From Artemisia argyi (taxonomy: Eukaryota; Streptophyta; Magnoliopsida; Asterales; Asteraceae), in the NCBI GenBank assembly GCA_030686995.1, contig CM060697.1:106267272-106331271 (forward strand): 64,000 nt of DNA. Reading direction: 5' to 3'. Position numbers and translations under genes: made by a program. Shown in pieces: positions 34,906 through 45,882 of this stretch (its first letter is position 1; each line of letters starts with the position of its first letter). The notes beneath the pieces are model-generated. The model searched no databases, had not been told where the DNA came from, and saw only the letters and a program-made list of their open reading frames with translations.

Positions 34906-35575
34906 CGAATGAAAGATACAACAAAACATATTAGTTATTTTCATTTTATTTTTTACTTTAGAAAGACAAATCATTTCGACTAAAATATATATATCATCAC
35001 ACGACCACATCAATATCATTTCGGTTTTTACGGGACTTGAACTTACAAGCCTTACGAATAAGACTGAATTCAAAACCCAGTGGGATATGATGTACTCCGT
35101 AACTTCTATTATTATCTCTTCAAATTTATATGTACATGAGGGTCCCATTTTCTTTTTAAATCCGAGAAGTTAAAGCTCATCCCACTATGAGGGTGCGTTT
35201 GTTTTATGGTTTTTGAGTGTGTTTTGGATTTATAAATAGAAAAACTTTATTTGGTTAACTTGTTGCTATCTGGATTTGGGTTTTTAATACTAAATATGAG
35301 GGTTTTCTAAAAGGGAAGACTGGAGGAGCGTGTCACGTTTTCTGAAAAATAGAAGGTCCCATAATATTTATTCTTTTTATTTTATTCTTTTATATATAAA
35401 ACGAGCGGGGTAACCCGCGCGTTACTGCGAGACGCTATGATTAAGACATGTTGTGAAGCCCGTTTGCATGAGACAAATGATCTATAAAGACATTATCATA
35501 AGTTGATCTATTATAAACATTAGTAATTTGTACACATTAAAAACTATTGAACCTAAACCTAACAGATGTTGCACA
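34906..35575. other. Spacer with a Helitron-like GC motif
   Basis: 'ttatatataaaacgagcggggtaacccgcgcgtt' around 35390-35427 matches the GC-rich motif class seen at 13506 and 23828 and is probably a Helitron 5' or subterminal region. No gene is recognised. Confidence 0.35.
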
Positions 35576-35905
35576 TTACAAATGTTTAAGCAAGTCTTCC
35601 AAATACATTGCCCGGTAATCTTCTTGGATATACGACTGATGCACCAAATCTTGATGAGCAACAATTCCAATCACTGAAGCAGTTTTGTCTTCTGTGGTAA
35701 TACTCCGACCACACCCCCTCTGCCTGCATTTTTTCACCTAAAAGATATATAAAAGTAAGAAACAAACTATATGTTTCCAACACCGTTTCACAACGGAAAT
35801 CCTACAAAACGAAAAGCAAGGTATATTTCAGCCTCAATCCATTCGCTATCATCTTCAATATCGCATTTACTCATCACTAAAAAGACATTACCCATGTACA
35901 CAACA
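35576..35905 (-). pseudogene. Two-exon fragment of an unidentified host gene (3' end)
   Basis: On the minus strand an open stretch (about 35905-35806, containing MSKCDIEDDSEWIEAEIY) ends at a GT (35805-35804). A 68-nt intron with a T-rich end and AG (35739-35738) leads to a second open stretch, 35737-35576, of 54 codons ending in TAA (GRSITTEDKTASVIGIVAH, then YRAMYLEDLLKHL). Reading phase is 0 on both sides of the intron, and both peptides look like conserved protein rather than random frame. I do not recognise the family. No further upstream exon was found, so this is probably a captured or truncated piece, possibly carried by the Helitron-like DNA at about 35390. Confidence 0.45.
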
Positions 35906-37168
35906 CATTTTTTTTACCATAAATATAACACAATCAACTGACCTTTGTTTTGGCAGCAAACAAAATGCCATTTAAAACACAATTTGAGTCACTACCTAGC
36001 TAAATAAGTAAATTAAAAAGGAAATTGTAAGGCTAGCATGCATACTCAATCTTATTCTTAACAATAGCTACTCTAACCAATAATGGGAGGCCAAGTGCGC
36101 TCCTACTAGGCAAGAAAAATCCCTTCAAGTGGCCATGTACTATGTAATAGCAAGTTAATACAAAAGTTTTTATTACTGGTTTATATATCAATCTTAGTTA
36201 TCAATCAAGAATTTCTGTTTTTGTGATTGTTGGTGCACTTATTTGTTATAGAGAAAATGTGACCCTAGTGTAAAGCTTTCCATAGCTGTATAGGATGCAG
36301 AAAAAAGCCTAATGCCCAAGTATATATGTTAGTCCAAAATTAGATGTTACAACTCGTCTACGAACCTTCAAGTGGGACAACACATTTAATAAGACATTAT
36401 CCCGTTTGTTATCATTATTCCTCTGATTCCATATCCTAATTTGTGAGTTATGAAAACTAACCTTTTTCAAATAGGCAATGACTTCTCAGAATATGCAACA
36501 TGATTAGTCACCAAGCTGGCCGGAACAGTTGGACTAACTTCATAAATGTTAATATTTCTGCATATGCATAAGTTTTGTTATAAGGATTCCTACAATCTTA
36601 CCATTGGTCACATTAATTTCGGTCTAAAAATGTTTAGGGTTGCATAAACTGACTCGTTTGCACCTAAATCAGTTTTGACTCATTACCCAAGCACCTTGAA
36701 CTTGCTTGTTACCTCTAAAAACTGAGCTTATGTGCTTTTCCAAAATCAAATAGGCTTGTAAGCCGATTAAATTAGCTAACCTAAACACCCCCTTAACTTG
36801 ATGATAGAAAGGTTAAGTTACAAACATATTAGGTGTTTTCCTTAAATCTCCATCTCAGGTAAACTCCTAATAAATTTTTTTAACCTACAACGTTTCTCCT
36901 CACCATTATTAAACGCGCAATTTAGGTTGGTGGGGTAATGGGTCATAACGGTAATAATTTTAAAATTGCTTTTACCATGTACGCTTGGTTTAATTCCCGA
37001 ATAGTTTGTGTTCACTTTTTTATCAGAAAAAAATATTTTGAAAGGCTTCAAGTATTAGAAAATTTTAGCCATTTTAGCTACAAATTTAAGTTTTTACCGA
37101 AACAACTTTTAACTGTAGGTACCTTTTTGGCAGTCGGGAAACCCTCGCCTACTTTCGTCTTTGCTGCT
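35906..37168. other. AT-rich spacer, no gene recognised
   Basis: Short frames at 36842-37051 and 36938-37171 overlap on opposite strands and lack recognisable motifs. No element edges were found before element 4. Confidence 0.5.
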
Positions 37169-38624
37169 TGATGAGGCGAAAAATGAACCGTTTTTAGGGG
37201 GTCATTTTAGCCTGGATTCGAATTTATTTGATCAAATAATGCCCTAAATCGTTCATTTTATCATTTTAGGTACTTTTGGAGTGAATTCTGGAAAAGGAAG
37301 CATTTTGGATGTTTTTGGAGCATAAAAGTGAAGAAAACGGCAAAGTCTTAATTTTCCTTGCTGGGAATAGTACCTGACGGCGTCAAGAGTCTTCAAGTGA
37401 CGGCGTCAAGAGTCTTCAAGTGACGACGTCAAGAGTAATACAAGAGGTGGAAGTGGATAAAGTCCGTGACGATCCAGAAGAGTTTTACACTAGGGACATG
37501 ACGGCGTCACCATAGGCCGTCATGGTCCAAATAAGAGTGACGGCCCAGAGCAAAAGTGCACATGACGGCGTCAAAAGTGGATCTAGGCAATCTGATTTTA
37601 TTATGGGCGGCGAGTTGACGGCGTCAGAATTTCCTTCTTGACACCGTCACCCTGTAAAATCTATATATAGTTTTGCAATTTTCATTCATTAAAGAGGAAC
37701 AATTAGGGTGTAACTTTGGAGAAAAACCATAGTTCGAATATTACAGTTTTTTCAAGGGTTTTTACCCTTTGAAACCTTTCATGTTCAATTGAGATAAGTA
37801 CTCTTTCAATTCATTCAATATGTCTATGTGTTGTTTGAATATATCTTACACTTGTCTTGAATTTAACATGCTTGGCTAGATTTCTTCTGTGTTTGCTTAG
37901 ATGTAGTGAAACCTAGATGTTAATTATCGGTTGATTGTTTGTTTATAGTTGTTACAGATGATTGTATTCGATGTTAGTCTTAAGAAAACTGGCAGACTTC
38001 CATTGGTGACATGCTTGAACGTCTTAAGAAACATGATCAGAGATGTACTATGATTTTTGGTTGTATTTAATGCATAGGAGAATTCTAATGATCCCATGTT
38101 AGGAGCTTCTAACGGCTCGACATAGGAGTGAAGTAGGATCCTATAGAGTTAGGGAATATTGTACACGGCCCTACGACTAGTATTAAGGAATACGACCCGT
38201 CATCCATGCAATTGTAACAAACTATCAACCTGTAAAAGATATCTAGGGAGTAATGAAACCTAAGTAAACACAACTCTCCCTATTATTGTTCACACCACTA
38301 GTTTAATTAGATTTCATTTCATTTTTGTTATTTTATTTTGATTGCATCTTAGTTATTGGGTTATTTAATTAGCAACTATTTCCGCCCACTCTTCCAAAAA
38401 TTGAGATTTTACTTGCTTTATAAAAATATAAAAATACAAAAAGAATCATCTCTCACCTCTAGACCTAGTTTTTAGGCTTTCTAATCCTAGCGACACTATT
38501 CCTGAGTTGAACGATCAATCCCCCGGTACTTGTCACTATACTATACTACAACGATCAGGTACACTGCCTGGTGGGGGTTGTAAGCTTCTCGAGAGGTAAA
38601 GCCTGGTGCGATTCCCACGTATCA
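37169..38624 (+). mobile_element. Element 4 5' LTR (1,456 bp)
   Basis: TGATGAGGCG...CACGTATCA, homologous to element 3 and to the element 2 LTRs but more diverged. TATA box TATATATAG at about 37662 follows the palindrome pair 37616/37639. The following 'gtttttgccccgcagcacgagg' (38625-38647) is where a primer site is expected. It only loosely resembles the Athila-type site TGGCGCCGTTGCCGGGG. Confidence 0.88.
37375..37649. repeat. TGACGSCGTCA palindrome cluster in the element 4 LTR
   Basis: A perfect triplet at 37375, 37398 and 37421 (the last TGACGACGTCA) has two 23-bp steps with identical 12-bp spacers (agagtcttcaag). Further copies at 37499, 37563 and 37616, and TGACACCGTCA at 37639, again 23 bp after 37616. 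Half-sites lie between. Confidence 0.95.
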
Positions 38625-38793
38625 AGTTTTTGCCCCGCAGCACGAGGAATAGTTATTGTCTAGGTTAAGATTTCTTTTTATTAGGTCTACTTGCTAGATT
38701 CCTTTCTAGTAAGATTTTATTTTTATTTCTAGGTTTTCTTTAGTCTATCTTATTTCTCCGTGTCTTTGTTCGTAATCTTTACCATCCGACATC

Positions 38794-40263
38794 ATGGAAG
38801 GTGGTAACATCTTTGAACCCATCAACCCACCACAACAAAACCACCCACATAACCCACCACTAGCAAACCAACCTCTTAGGCCCCAAACCCTAGGAGAGTA
38901 TTCCCGTCCTAGCCACCAAGGCTATCGAAACACTATTGAGCTCACTCAAGGAGCCAATGTGTCCCCCTTGCGATCTGACACCGTCCGGTTGGTGCAAAGC
39001 GGATGTGCATTCCATGGACTTCGTTCCGAAGATCCTAATCAACATCTTAAGGATTTCCTTAAAATCGTAGATTCTATAGACCTTGATGTTACAACTAGAG
39101 AATCGACCCAATTACGCCTATTCCAATTCTCTCTACGTGATCAAGCTAGTCAATGGCTTGAACGTCTACCCGCGGGATCCATCACCTCATGGGATGATCT
39201 CACCACTCGTTTCTTTTATCAATTTTTCCCACCGGGGAGAACTACCAAGCTTAGAAATGACATCTTGATGTTCCAACAACGTCAAGATGAAACCTTCTAT
39301 GAAGCATGGACTCGATACAAGGACTTACTCCAAAAAGTCCCTCATCATGGCATTGAACCATTGCTCCAAATTCAAATCTTTTACGATAAAGTTAATTATC
39401 AAACGAGAAGGGCCATAGATTACGCAGCCAATGGTAGACTAAACAGACTTAGCATCGATAAATGCTGGGAAGTTCTTAAGGGGTTAGCACAATACGAAGA
39501 AGAAGGATGGGAGGACCCGATGTTTTCAAGAGAATGAAGTCTTGATTACGTGAACGCTACCCAAGAACAGTTATTGGGAAATATCGAGAAGCAGGTTAAG
39601 GAATTGATGAGAGCTGAAATGCCTGTAGTTGAAACCGCAAGGAGTCCTGATATACGTGTGAGTGCGATTAGCAAATACAATTTTCCTGAAAGTTCACGAC
39701 AAGAGGAGTTCGAAGGGATAATGATAACCTTCATGAATAATCAGGAAAAACATATTCGGCACTTAGAAGCTCGCATGGAAAGCACTCATAATGCTTTTAT
39801 GGACTTAGTAGACAAATTCATATCAAGAATTAAGGAAAAGATTAGGGAAAAATCCACACCAAGAAAAATCGAAAAAATCTTTGAACTCCCAACCCCTTTT
39901 GTGTGTGACGAAGAGGATAATGAAAAATCCTTTTCAAGCGCTTCACCCTCAATTACCCCTTACTTTTATGAGCATCCTCAGGAGGAAAAGAACTTGCAAT
40001 TTCATAACATCTTCGTTGGAAGCTTGCAAACCACGCTCCCCAATTTGCACAAGAGACGTTCCTTTGGTTTTAAACCTGGTGTGAAGAGGTTGCACCTCGA
40101 AAACACCGAAGCTCTGGAAACTTCTATGGAACGACTCCTTCCCGTACCCACCGTTTACCAATATGAAGATCACAACCTAAATGGAACTCTGCCCAGCCCT
40201 TTTAATAACCATGCCTCACTTCGTGACAGTAACAAATTGTTTGACCCTGGTGGACTTCACTAA
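38794..40263 (+). pseudogene. Gag-type polyprotein of element 4 with one in-frame stop
   Basis: Start ATG at 38794 (MEGGNIFEPINPP). Retrotrans_gag signature: FHGLRSEDPNQHLKDFLKI, QASQWLERLPAGSITSWDD, FFPPGRTTKLRNDILMFQQ and DETFYEAWTRYKDLL. It would form the capsid of the retrotransposon particle. TGA at 39535-39537 interrupts an otherwise continuous frame to TAA 40261-40263, about 489 codons. The second half (NATQEQLLGNIEKQVKELM...) is a coiled-coil-like linker without CCHC knuckle or protease motif. No pol follows. Confidence 0.88.
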
Positions 40264-40361
40264 CGGGATGGCTACTCATAGTTTTTACTTTTGAGTAGCT
40301 ATCTACAATAGTGCAAGGACTGAATTTGAAATTTCCACTAAGTACTCATAAAACGGGCATT

Positions 40362-40395
40362 TGACGGCGTCAGATTTTTATTCTTGACGCCGTCA
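40362..40395. repeat. Internal palindrome pair (TGACGGCGTCA / TGACGCCGTCA)
   Basis: Two perfect copies at 40362-40372 and 40385-40395 with a 12-bp spacer, between the gag frame and the Athila ORF1-like frame, outside the LTR. Confidence 0.97.
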
Positions 40396-40851
40396 CCTCG
40401 TATTCTCAGCAATGATAACCCCATTTCCATCACTTTCAACTCATACCCCACAAACTATACCCAAGTGCTGCTCCACCTCCGAATCTCCAAGATCAAATCT
40501 GACATCTTCCGTGACAAATTTCCACGTGGTAAGTAACTTTTCTTCATCCTTATTCGTTCAATTATCCTTAGGACCTACCAATTTTGAAAACCCCCATCAT
40601 CCGAAACCCTAACATTGACCCATATTTAGAAATCATAATGCCCTTCCTTAGGTGTTTTGTAATCATGAGTTTAGCATTAGGTAGTAGTGGTTGATTTGAA
40701 TCATGAGTCAATTGCGGAAAAATCTTTCATACCACGGATTTTTTTGATCTCCCACCCATGTTTTCTGCAAAAAGGGGTGTTTGGGTCATGGATTTAGAGT
40801 TTGAAAATTGATCTTTCCCTCGTAATTGCATGGATGGACTTCTGCTGGGTC

Positions 40852-40885
40852 TGACGGCGTCATGTTTTATTTCCTGACGGCGTCA
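40852..40885. repeat. Internal palindrome pair upstream of the Athila ORF1-like frame
   Basis: Perfect copies at 40852-40862 and 40875-40885 with a 12-bp spacer, about 75 bp before the ATG at 40961. Confidence 0.97.
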
Positions 40886-40960
40886 GATGTGTCTGACAGC
40901 ATAGCTTCGTAAAACTCTCAATCTAACCATTTATGTTCCATTCCATATTTTTCCAGGAAA

Positions 40961-42260
40961 ATGAGCAAGCGAACCCGACAACACCGAGGGAGTTCATCAA
41001 GGTCCCAACGTGTGAACTATGGTGACTTGGTCCATAGTTGGAGTGAGTTTGATAATGACGCTTCTACAACCAAATACACGGAACTACTCTATCACCATAT
41101 CGATGCAGGGGCAGTGATTGATTGAGAATTTTTGAGGTCCCAAGGTCTTGAGGGTGACTTCCTTGGGAGGATCCAAACTGATACATTTACGGGTCCTCAA
41201 TGGGAAAGGCTGTTTAGGATGAGGGAAACGGTTTACAGTGAGTTGGTATGGGAGTTCTTTGCTACTTTTCGCTTTGATTTGGCTGAGGCTAGGACAGATA
41301 TGGGAGGTACCACCATTTACTTTAGGCTGGGGGAGAGCTTAGATCGTGCTCGGTTACTGAGTTTGGGTGAAGATTAGGCTTATATACTCAGGAGGAGGCT
41401 GTTCAGGGTGGTTTATGCAGAGGTTGTTGAATGGGGAGACAATGAGGAATGAATTGAGGTGTTCCATGTTCTGGCCGAGTATTGGGAATGGGGTATATAC
41501 CTCAACCACTGGGGCGGCCTCAATTAGGGACCCTATGATCAGGTTAGCCCACAGATGCATCACCTACAGTTTGTTGGGGCGTCATGGCACTACTCACCGT
41601 GTCACTGCTTCAGACCTTTTCTACTTATACACCATGTTTTCAGCGGATGTATACTGTAACATCCCATTCTGGGTAGCGAGTTATTTGAAGACTAGTGTGG
41701 GGGAGAGGGATACCGACAAGGTGTATGGAGAGATGTTTGTGACCCGTTTGGCTCGTTCCTATGGAATCCTTGTTCCTGAGGTTATGGGGTACCTGAGCGA
41801 CTGTGGGGCATGTAGGGTGGTGAGGGCCAAGTCCCTCAAGCAGATGAGTATTGTGATGGAGCTGGGGGATGGGTCCTTTACTTGGTATGTTGTGGGAGGA
41901 CCGGCGGGTGTTGAGGATGATGAGGATGATGATGAGGGTGTGCCCCAGCAGCCGCATTACGGGGATTATGAGGTTGGGTCTGCGGATTATTACCGACACA
42001 TGGGTCGGGGAGATTGGCAGGCGCATCAGGGGGCTTGGATGGGTCAGGTAGACGCATGGCGAACCACCACTGACTAAAGGTTTGACTGGATGTATGATCA
42101 CACCATCCGCCAGATGCAGCATCTCTCTACCCGTGATCACATTGAGCCTCAGCTACAGATCGACCCATTCCCTGGTCGCGAGATGGACTACCCTCCCTAC
42201 GGGTACACCGGGCACCTCCCTCCTGGCTATGATTACCGCTATGGTCCCCCTCCCCAATGA
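40961..42260 (+). pseudogene. Athila ORF1-like accessory protein of element 4, degenerate
   Basis: The frame starts MSKRTRQHRGSSSRSQRVNY (basic, Ser/Arg-rich). Continuing blocks include GRIQTDTFTGPQWERLFRM, YSELVWEFFATFRFDLAEA, MIRLAHRCITYSLLGRH and SADVYCNIPFWVASYL, then an acidic run and DYPPYGYTGHLPPGYDY near the end. This order matches accessory proteins of Athila-like Gypsy elements that I recall from Asteraceae. Their molecular role is not established. Lesions are TGA at 41123-41125, a frameshift near 41370 and TAA at 42075, after which the same frame stays open to TGA 42258-42260. It is flanked by palindrome pairs on both sides. Confidence 0.75.
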
Positions 42261-42797
42261 TTTGTCATGATATTTGAGATCTCTGAACAATTTATTCATG
42301 GTTGTATGATTTGAAACAATTTGTCTTGTAATAATTTAGGGTATGGCCTCTGTTGGCCCTGGATAATTTTTATTTATCTTCATGTAGGATTTTAATTTTA
42401 TGGGTTGTTTAATTTTTCAGTTTTTAAATTGCATAAGTTTATTTGTTTGATGTTATTTGCTTCCGTACGCATGCTTCATTTAATTGTTGGTAGATCTTGT
42501 CTCAAAACTAAAATTGTGAAATGCTTTATTTTGTCGTTTGACTTCGTCTTAACTTCATACAAAGGTATTTCGCAAAAGATAAGTGTATTAGTATTTGTTA
42601 GAGTCAAATTTGTTTTTAAGAACGAAATTGATCATGATTCTCCACAATATTAAATGAACATGTGTATTAGTATTTGTTAGAGTCAAATGCTTGTATCGAG
42701 TCATAATGATGTTTTGCAGGATTTTCCAGGAAGTAGGACATAAGTTTTTCCAGAAATTTTCTGGAAACTTAACGTAAAGATTTCTGCAGGTCACTTC

Positions 42798-42831
42798 TGA
42801 CGACGTCAGGAGTTAACTCCTAACGGCGTCA
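42798..42831. repeat. Internal palindrome pair downstream of the Athila ORF1-like frame
   Basis: TGACGACGTCA (42798-42808) and TAACGGCGTCA (42821-42831). The 12-bp spacer GGAGTTAACTCC is itself a perfect palindrome. Confidence 0.95.
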
Positions 42832-44205
42832 TGTGTAAAATTCTGGAAATTTTGCTAGTTTTGTTTTTCTAACGGAGTCTTGAAGTTTTTGTTAATTCTT
42901 TAGTTTTATAAACTCCAGGAAATCTGCAAACATTCATTCCACAAGCATTATATCTTACATTGTTTTCTAGGATTTGTTAGTATATATAGATTGCCGCCGA
43001 TTTTACGCGAGGTTGCCTTGTTTGTTTTCTCATGTCTAACAGGTTATGTATGACAAGAAGATGATTTATTTTTCTAGAAGGGAAGCTTTGATTGTTCATT
43101 TTCTTGGAGGAAGATCTAACCTTGTTACCACACTATCCACACCGAACGAATCAGGGGAGTATTTGATTTCATTCTTTTACCTATTTCACTTTTACATTCT
43201 TTAATTGAACATTGGGGACAATGTTCATCCTAAGTGTAAGGGGAGGGTAAATGATGATACCTTATAGGATACACTTGCACTTGAGTTTGTTTGTTTGATG
43301 GTAGGTGTGTAATAAAACTATGAGAAATACTTGTTAGTGTAATTTTAGCGCCAAATTTAATTTTTTTTACAACATTTAGGAGTGAAACTTTAGCCTTAGG
43401 AAGCGTCTCATGGATAGGAGTTGTATGACTAGCACAAAACCGTACTATTAAGAAAAATTTTCCACCCAAATATGTGAGGTTCGCCTTTAGATTTGATAGG
43501 AAAAACATTCATTATTAGTGCTTATGAGTGTACCGGTAGCATTTAGATTCTAGAACTTGCGTTAGGGATGCATCCCGAGACCGCTAGTGAGACTACATTC
43601 GTGTAGTAGGATTTACTACAGGATAAGAGGTATTAGGATCACCCTTGTGTTAAACCCGTATCATAATTATTTGACCATTTAAGTCATATTACTTGGCTAG
43701 TAAAGTAAATTAATTTTGCCACACCTTAGCGTTGTACTCATTTTTAGTACACGAAACCCCTAGTACACCCCTCCGAGCCTATCTTTTCGTTTCTAACTTT
43801 AAGCATCTTACTTAAAGGAAGTATTTGTCACAACTCGCTTAAATGTACACCCAAATCGCCTTAGCCTTCCGTGTATGCACTCATCTTTAGTGCATTATTG
43901 TTACATGTTTAAACCCGTAGTTAATTATATAATTGATTACATGGTTGCTAAGTCGAGTCATATCTTGTACATATTGTTTTGGGATGATTGGGACTCATGG
44001 GTAAAGTACTAATGTTATGGAGTAATGGGGAAGAACATCATTTATTACCCCCATATGTGCGTTAATCTTAAAAGTACTCCAAGTGTTTTGATTATCTTGA
44101 TTCGAGTCATTAGATTAGTTTATTGTAAAGTATGTAAAAATTCAAGTGTAAGGGGAATGTTCATTCCTATGATGTATTATTTTGGATGGTAGGGTAAGAG
44201 TTTAT

Positions 44206-44207
<2 letters not shown>

Positions 44208-44255
<48 letters not shown>
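44208..44255. repeat. Poly-A tract (48 A) in the element 4 tail
   Basis: The inverted counterpart in element 2 is the T-rich stretch at about 8210-8262, so the homopolymer is ancestral and has varied in length. Confidence 0.95.
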
Positions 44256-44257
<2 letters not shown>

Positions 44258-44850
44258 AAGAAAAAGGAAAAAAAAAATAGAAAAAGAAAAGAGAAAAAAT
44301 ATACGGACTACCATCCCGTTTCATTCTATGTTTATTCTATGTTTATGTTATTTTTCATTTATTAGCTTAAGTCGAGTCTAATCTTGGCTTAGCAACGCCA
44401 TATTGTACATGTAACTAACCAAGATGATTAACTCGCCACCAGTAAATATTGCCTATATCCAACAAAACCGTGTATTCCATATCCCTACACCTAACATTAT
44501 AACACTTTGAAAGACCTCTTTGATAGTTTATCCTAGGTGCTTACACCATGTGGTGGAGGTTTGATCCTTTCCCAAGCCTATTGTAATCTATTTTGTTATG
44601 ACAGGTAGTAAGAGATGTTTTCCATTTCCATATTGTGATATATACTTTATTACACCCGAGAGATGTGAGTATCTAAACACTATTTGTGAGGTGCTAGTGT
44701 ATGACCTCCGTGCTTGTCTTTGGTCTTTAGTGGAACGATTATCTGTTGTAATTACTTTTATATTAGTGTTAAATGACCTCTAACTTGTATTTTGATTAGA
44801 ATAAAAGCGCATTTGCTTGAGGACAAGCAAATCTCAAGTGTAAGGGTATT

Positions 44851-44959
44851 TGATGAGGCGAAAAATGAACCATTTTTAGGGGGTCATTTTAGCCCGGATT
44901 CGAATTTATTTGATCAAATAATGCCCTAAATCATTCCTTTTGTCATTTTAGGTACTTGG
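44851..44959 (+). mobile_element. First 109 bp of the element 4 3' LTR
   Basis: TGATGAGGCG... matches the start of the 5' LTR until 'ggtactt', where element 5 begins (44960). The target duplication of element 5 is probably within 'acttgg'. Confidence 0.9.
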
Positions 44960-45780
44960 TGAGTGCTTATTCACTCACTTTTATAAGATCAAAACCGGAC
45001 TCAAAAGACCAAAAATCAACCATAAATGCCAAATTTGTTTGTTTTTTTTGTGTTTTTACATGTGAAGGTACGAATATTAATTAAATGGACAAAAATCAAG
45101 CTTAAAACAACAAAACGAGCACGGGAATGGAAAGAGCGTCAAAAGCCGAGCCGGTAAAGGATTTTTCAAGCCCGGATCAATAATTGAGCTTAAAGTTTCA
45201 AAGTCTACCTTGAAGAATAACTACTGGGCAAGATTAGCCCTTGGATATATTTTTCAAAGAATGGCAGAATTTACCCTTGGATTTTCAGATTTAACACATT
45301 TAGTCCCTATTTTGTTAATATTACAAACCTGAGTCCAATTCTTATATAATCCCATAAACCACAAGCCCATTCCAACACCAAACACAACCCAACCCACTAC
45401 CTAAATCCCCTACCCGAGCCCACCTCTACTCCCGGTCAAAAAGTCAAATTACAATAAAAATATATAAAACTCACTCCCGCCCCCCAAATTCTTACCCCTT
45501 ACCCAGAAGTAACTATTCACCCCACAGTAAACAAGAACCCTAATTACCCAATCCTCTTAATTACCACAATTAAGGGTAATTCAGTCCATTCACGTACTTC
45601 TAGAAGGTGTCAGAGTTGTCAGTTTCTCGTCAGAGCAAACAAGCACACGAGGGGGATAACGTGGCAGCCTATGATTTGATGAGACGCGTCATACTGAGTG
45701 ATCCAAGGGTAGGAAATGATTGGGAAATGATTAGTGATAATCTGAGGGCTCAGAATAGAATCAAACAAACACAATTCACA

Positions 45781-45803
45781 CGGATTGCCAACATGGCAAT
45801 CCG
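45781..45803. promoter_or_regulatory. Hairpin CGGATTGCC-aacat-GGCAATCCG upstream of the LTR TATA box
   Basis: A perfect 9-bp stem with 5-nt loop, 23 bp upstream of TATAAATAG. It is repeated intact in the right LTR at 63871-63893. Confidence 0.8.
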
Positions 45804-45826
45804 TGAGCTCACCTCCTCACACATCC

Positions 45827-45835
45827 TATAAATAG
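45827..45835 (+). promoter_or_regulatory. LTR TATA box (TATAAATAG)
   Basis: Conserved in the right LTR at about 63917-63925. A transcription start would be expected about 25-30 bp downstream, close to the second hairpin. Confidence 0.65.
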
Positions 45836-45861
45836 AGTATCAATTAGCTTGTATGGGTGTG

Positions 45862-45882
45862 GAGCTTCGAATAGCGAAGCTC
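45862..45882. promoter_or_regulatory. Hairpin GAGCTTCG-aatag-CGAAGCTC downstream of the LTR TATA box
   Basis: A perfect 8-bp stem with 5-nt loop, 26 bp after the TATA box, so it would lie at or near the 5' end of the element RNA. Intact in the right LTR at about 63952-63972. Confidence 0.8.

Larger units (their letters stand above)
42261..44850 (+). other. Non-coding tail of element 4
   Basis: Contains a palindrome pair (42798-42831), a G/A-rich tract 'gtgtaaggggaggg' (about 43231), a 48-A run (44208-44255) and 'cttgaggacaagcaaatctcaagtgtaagggtatt', the polypurine region before the 3' LTR. It is collinear with the tail of element 2 (7636-9244, inverted). Confidence 0.85.
37169..44959 (+). 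mobile_element. Element 4: non-autonomous Tat/Athila-type LTR retrotransposon, interrupted by element 5
   Basis: 5' LTR 37169-38624, degenerate primer site, gag-type frame 38794-40263, Athila ORF1-like frame 40961-42260, long tail with the 'ggacaatgttc..gtgtaaggggaggg' motif (about 43213-43245), 'cttgaggacaagcaa' plus polypurine tract (44816-44850), then only the first 109 bp of the 3' LTR (44851-44959). Protease, RT, RNase H and integrase are absent with no obvious deletion scar. The rest of the 3' LTR and the target duplication should lie beyond 64000, past element 5. Confidence 0.88.

Noticed and set aside
44208..44255. Poly-A as a retroposed mRNA tail
   Set aside because: It is within the element 4 tail at the position of a homologous T-rich tract in element 2 and is not at an element end.
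45607..45831. 74-codon frame in the element 5 LTR
   Set aside because: It begins at a non-ATG codon, lies in U3 upstream of the TATA box and is disrupted in the other LTR copy region by substitutions.
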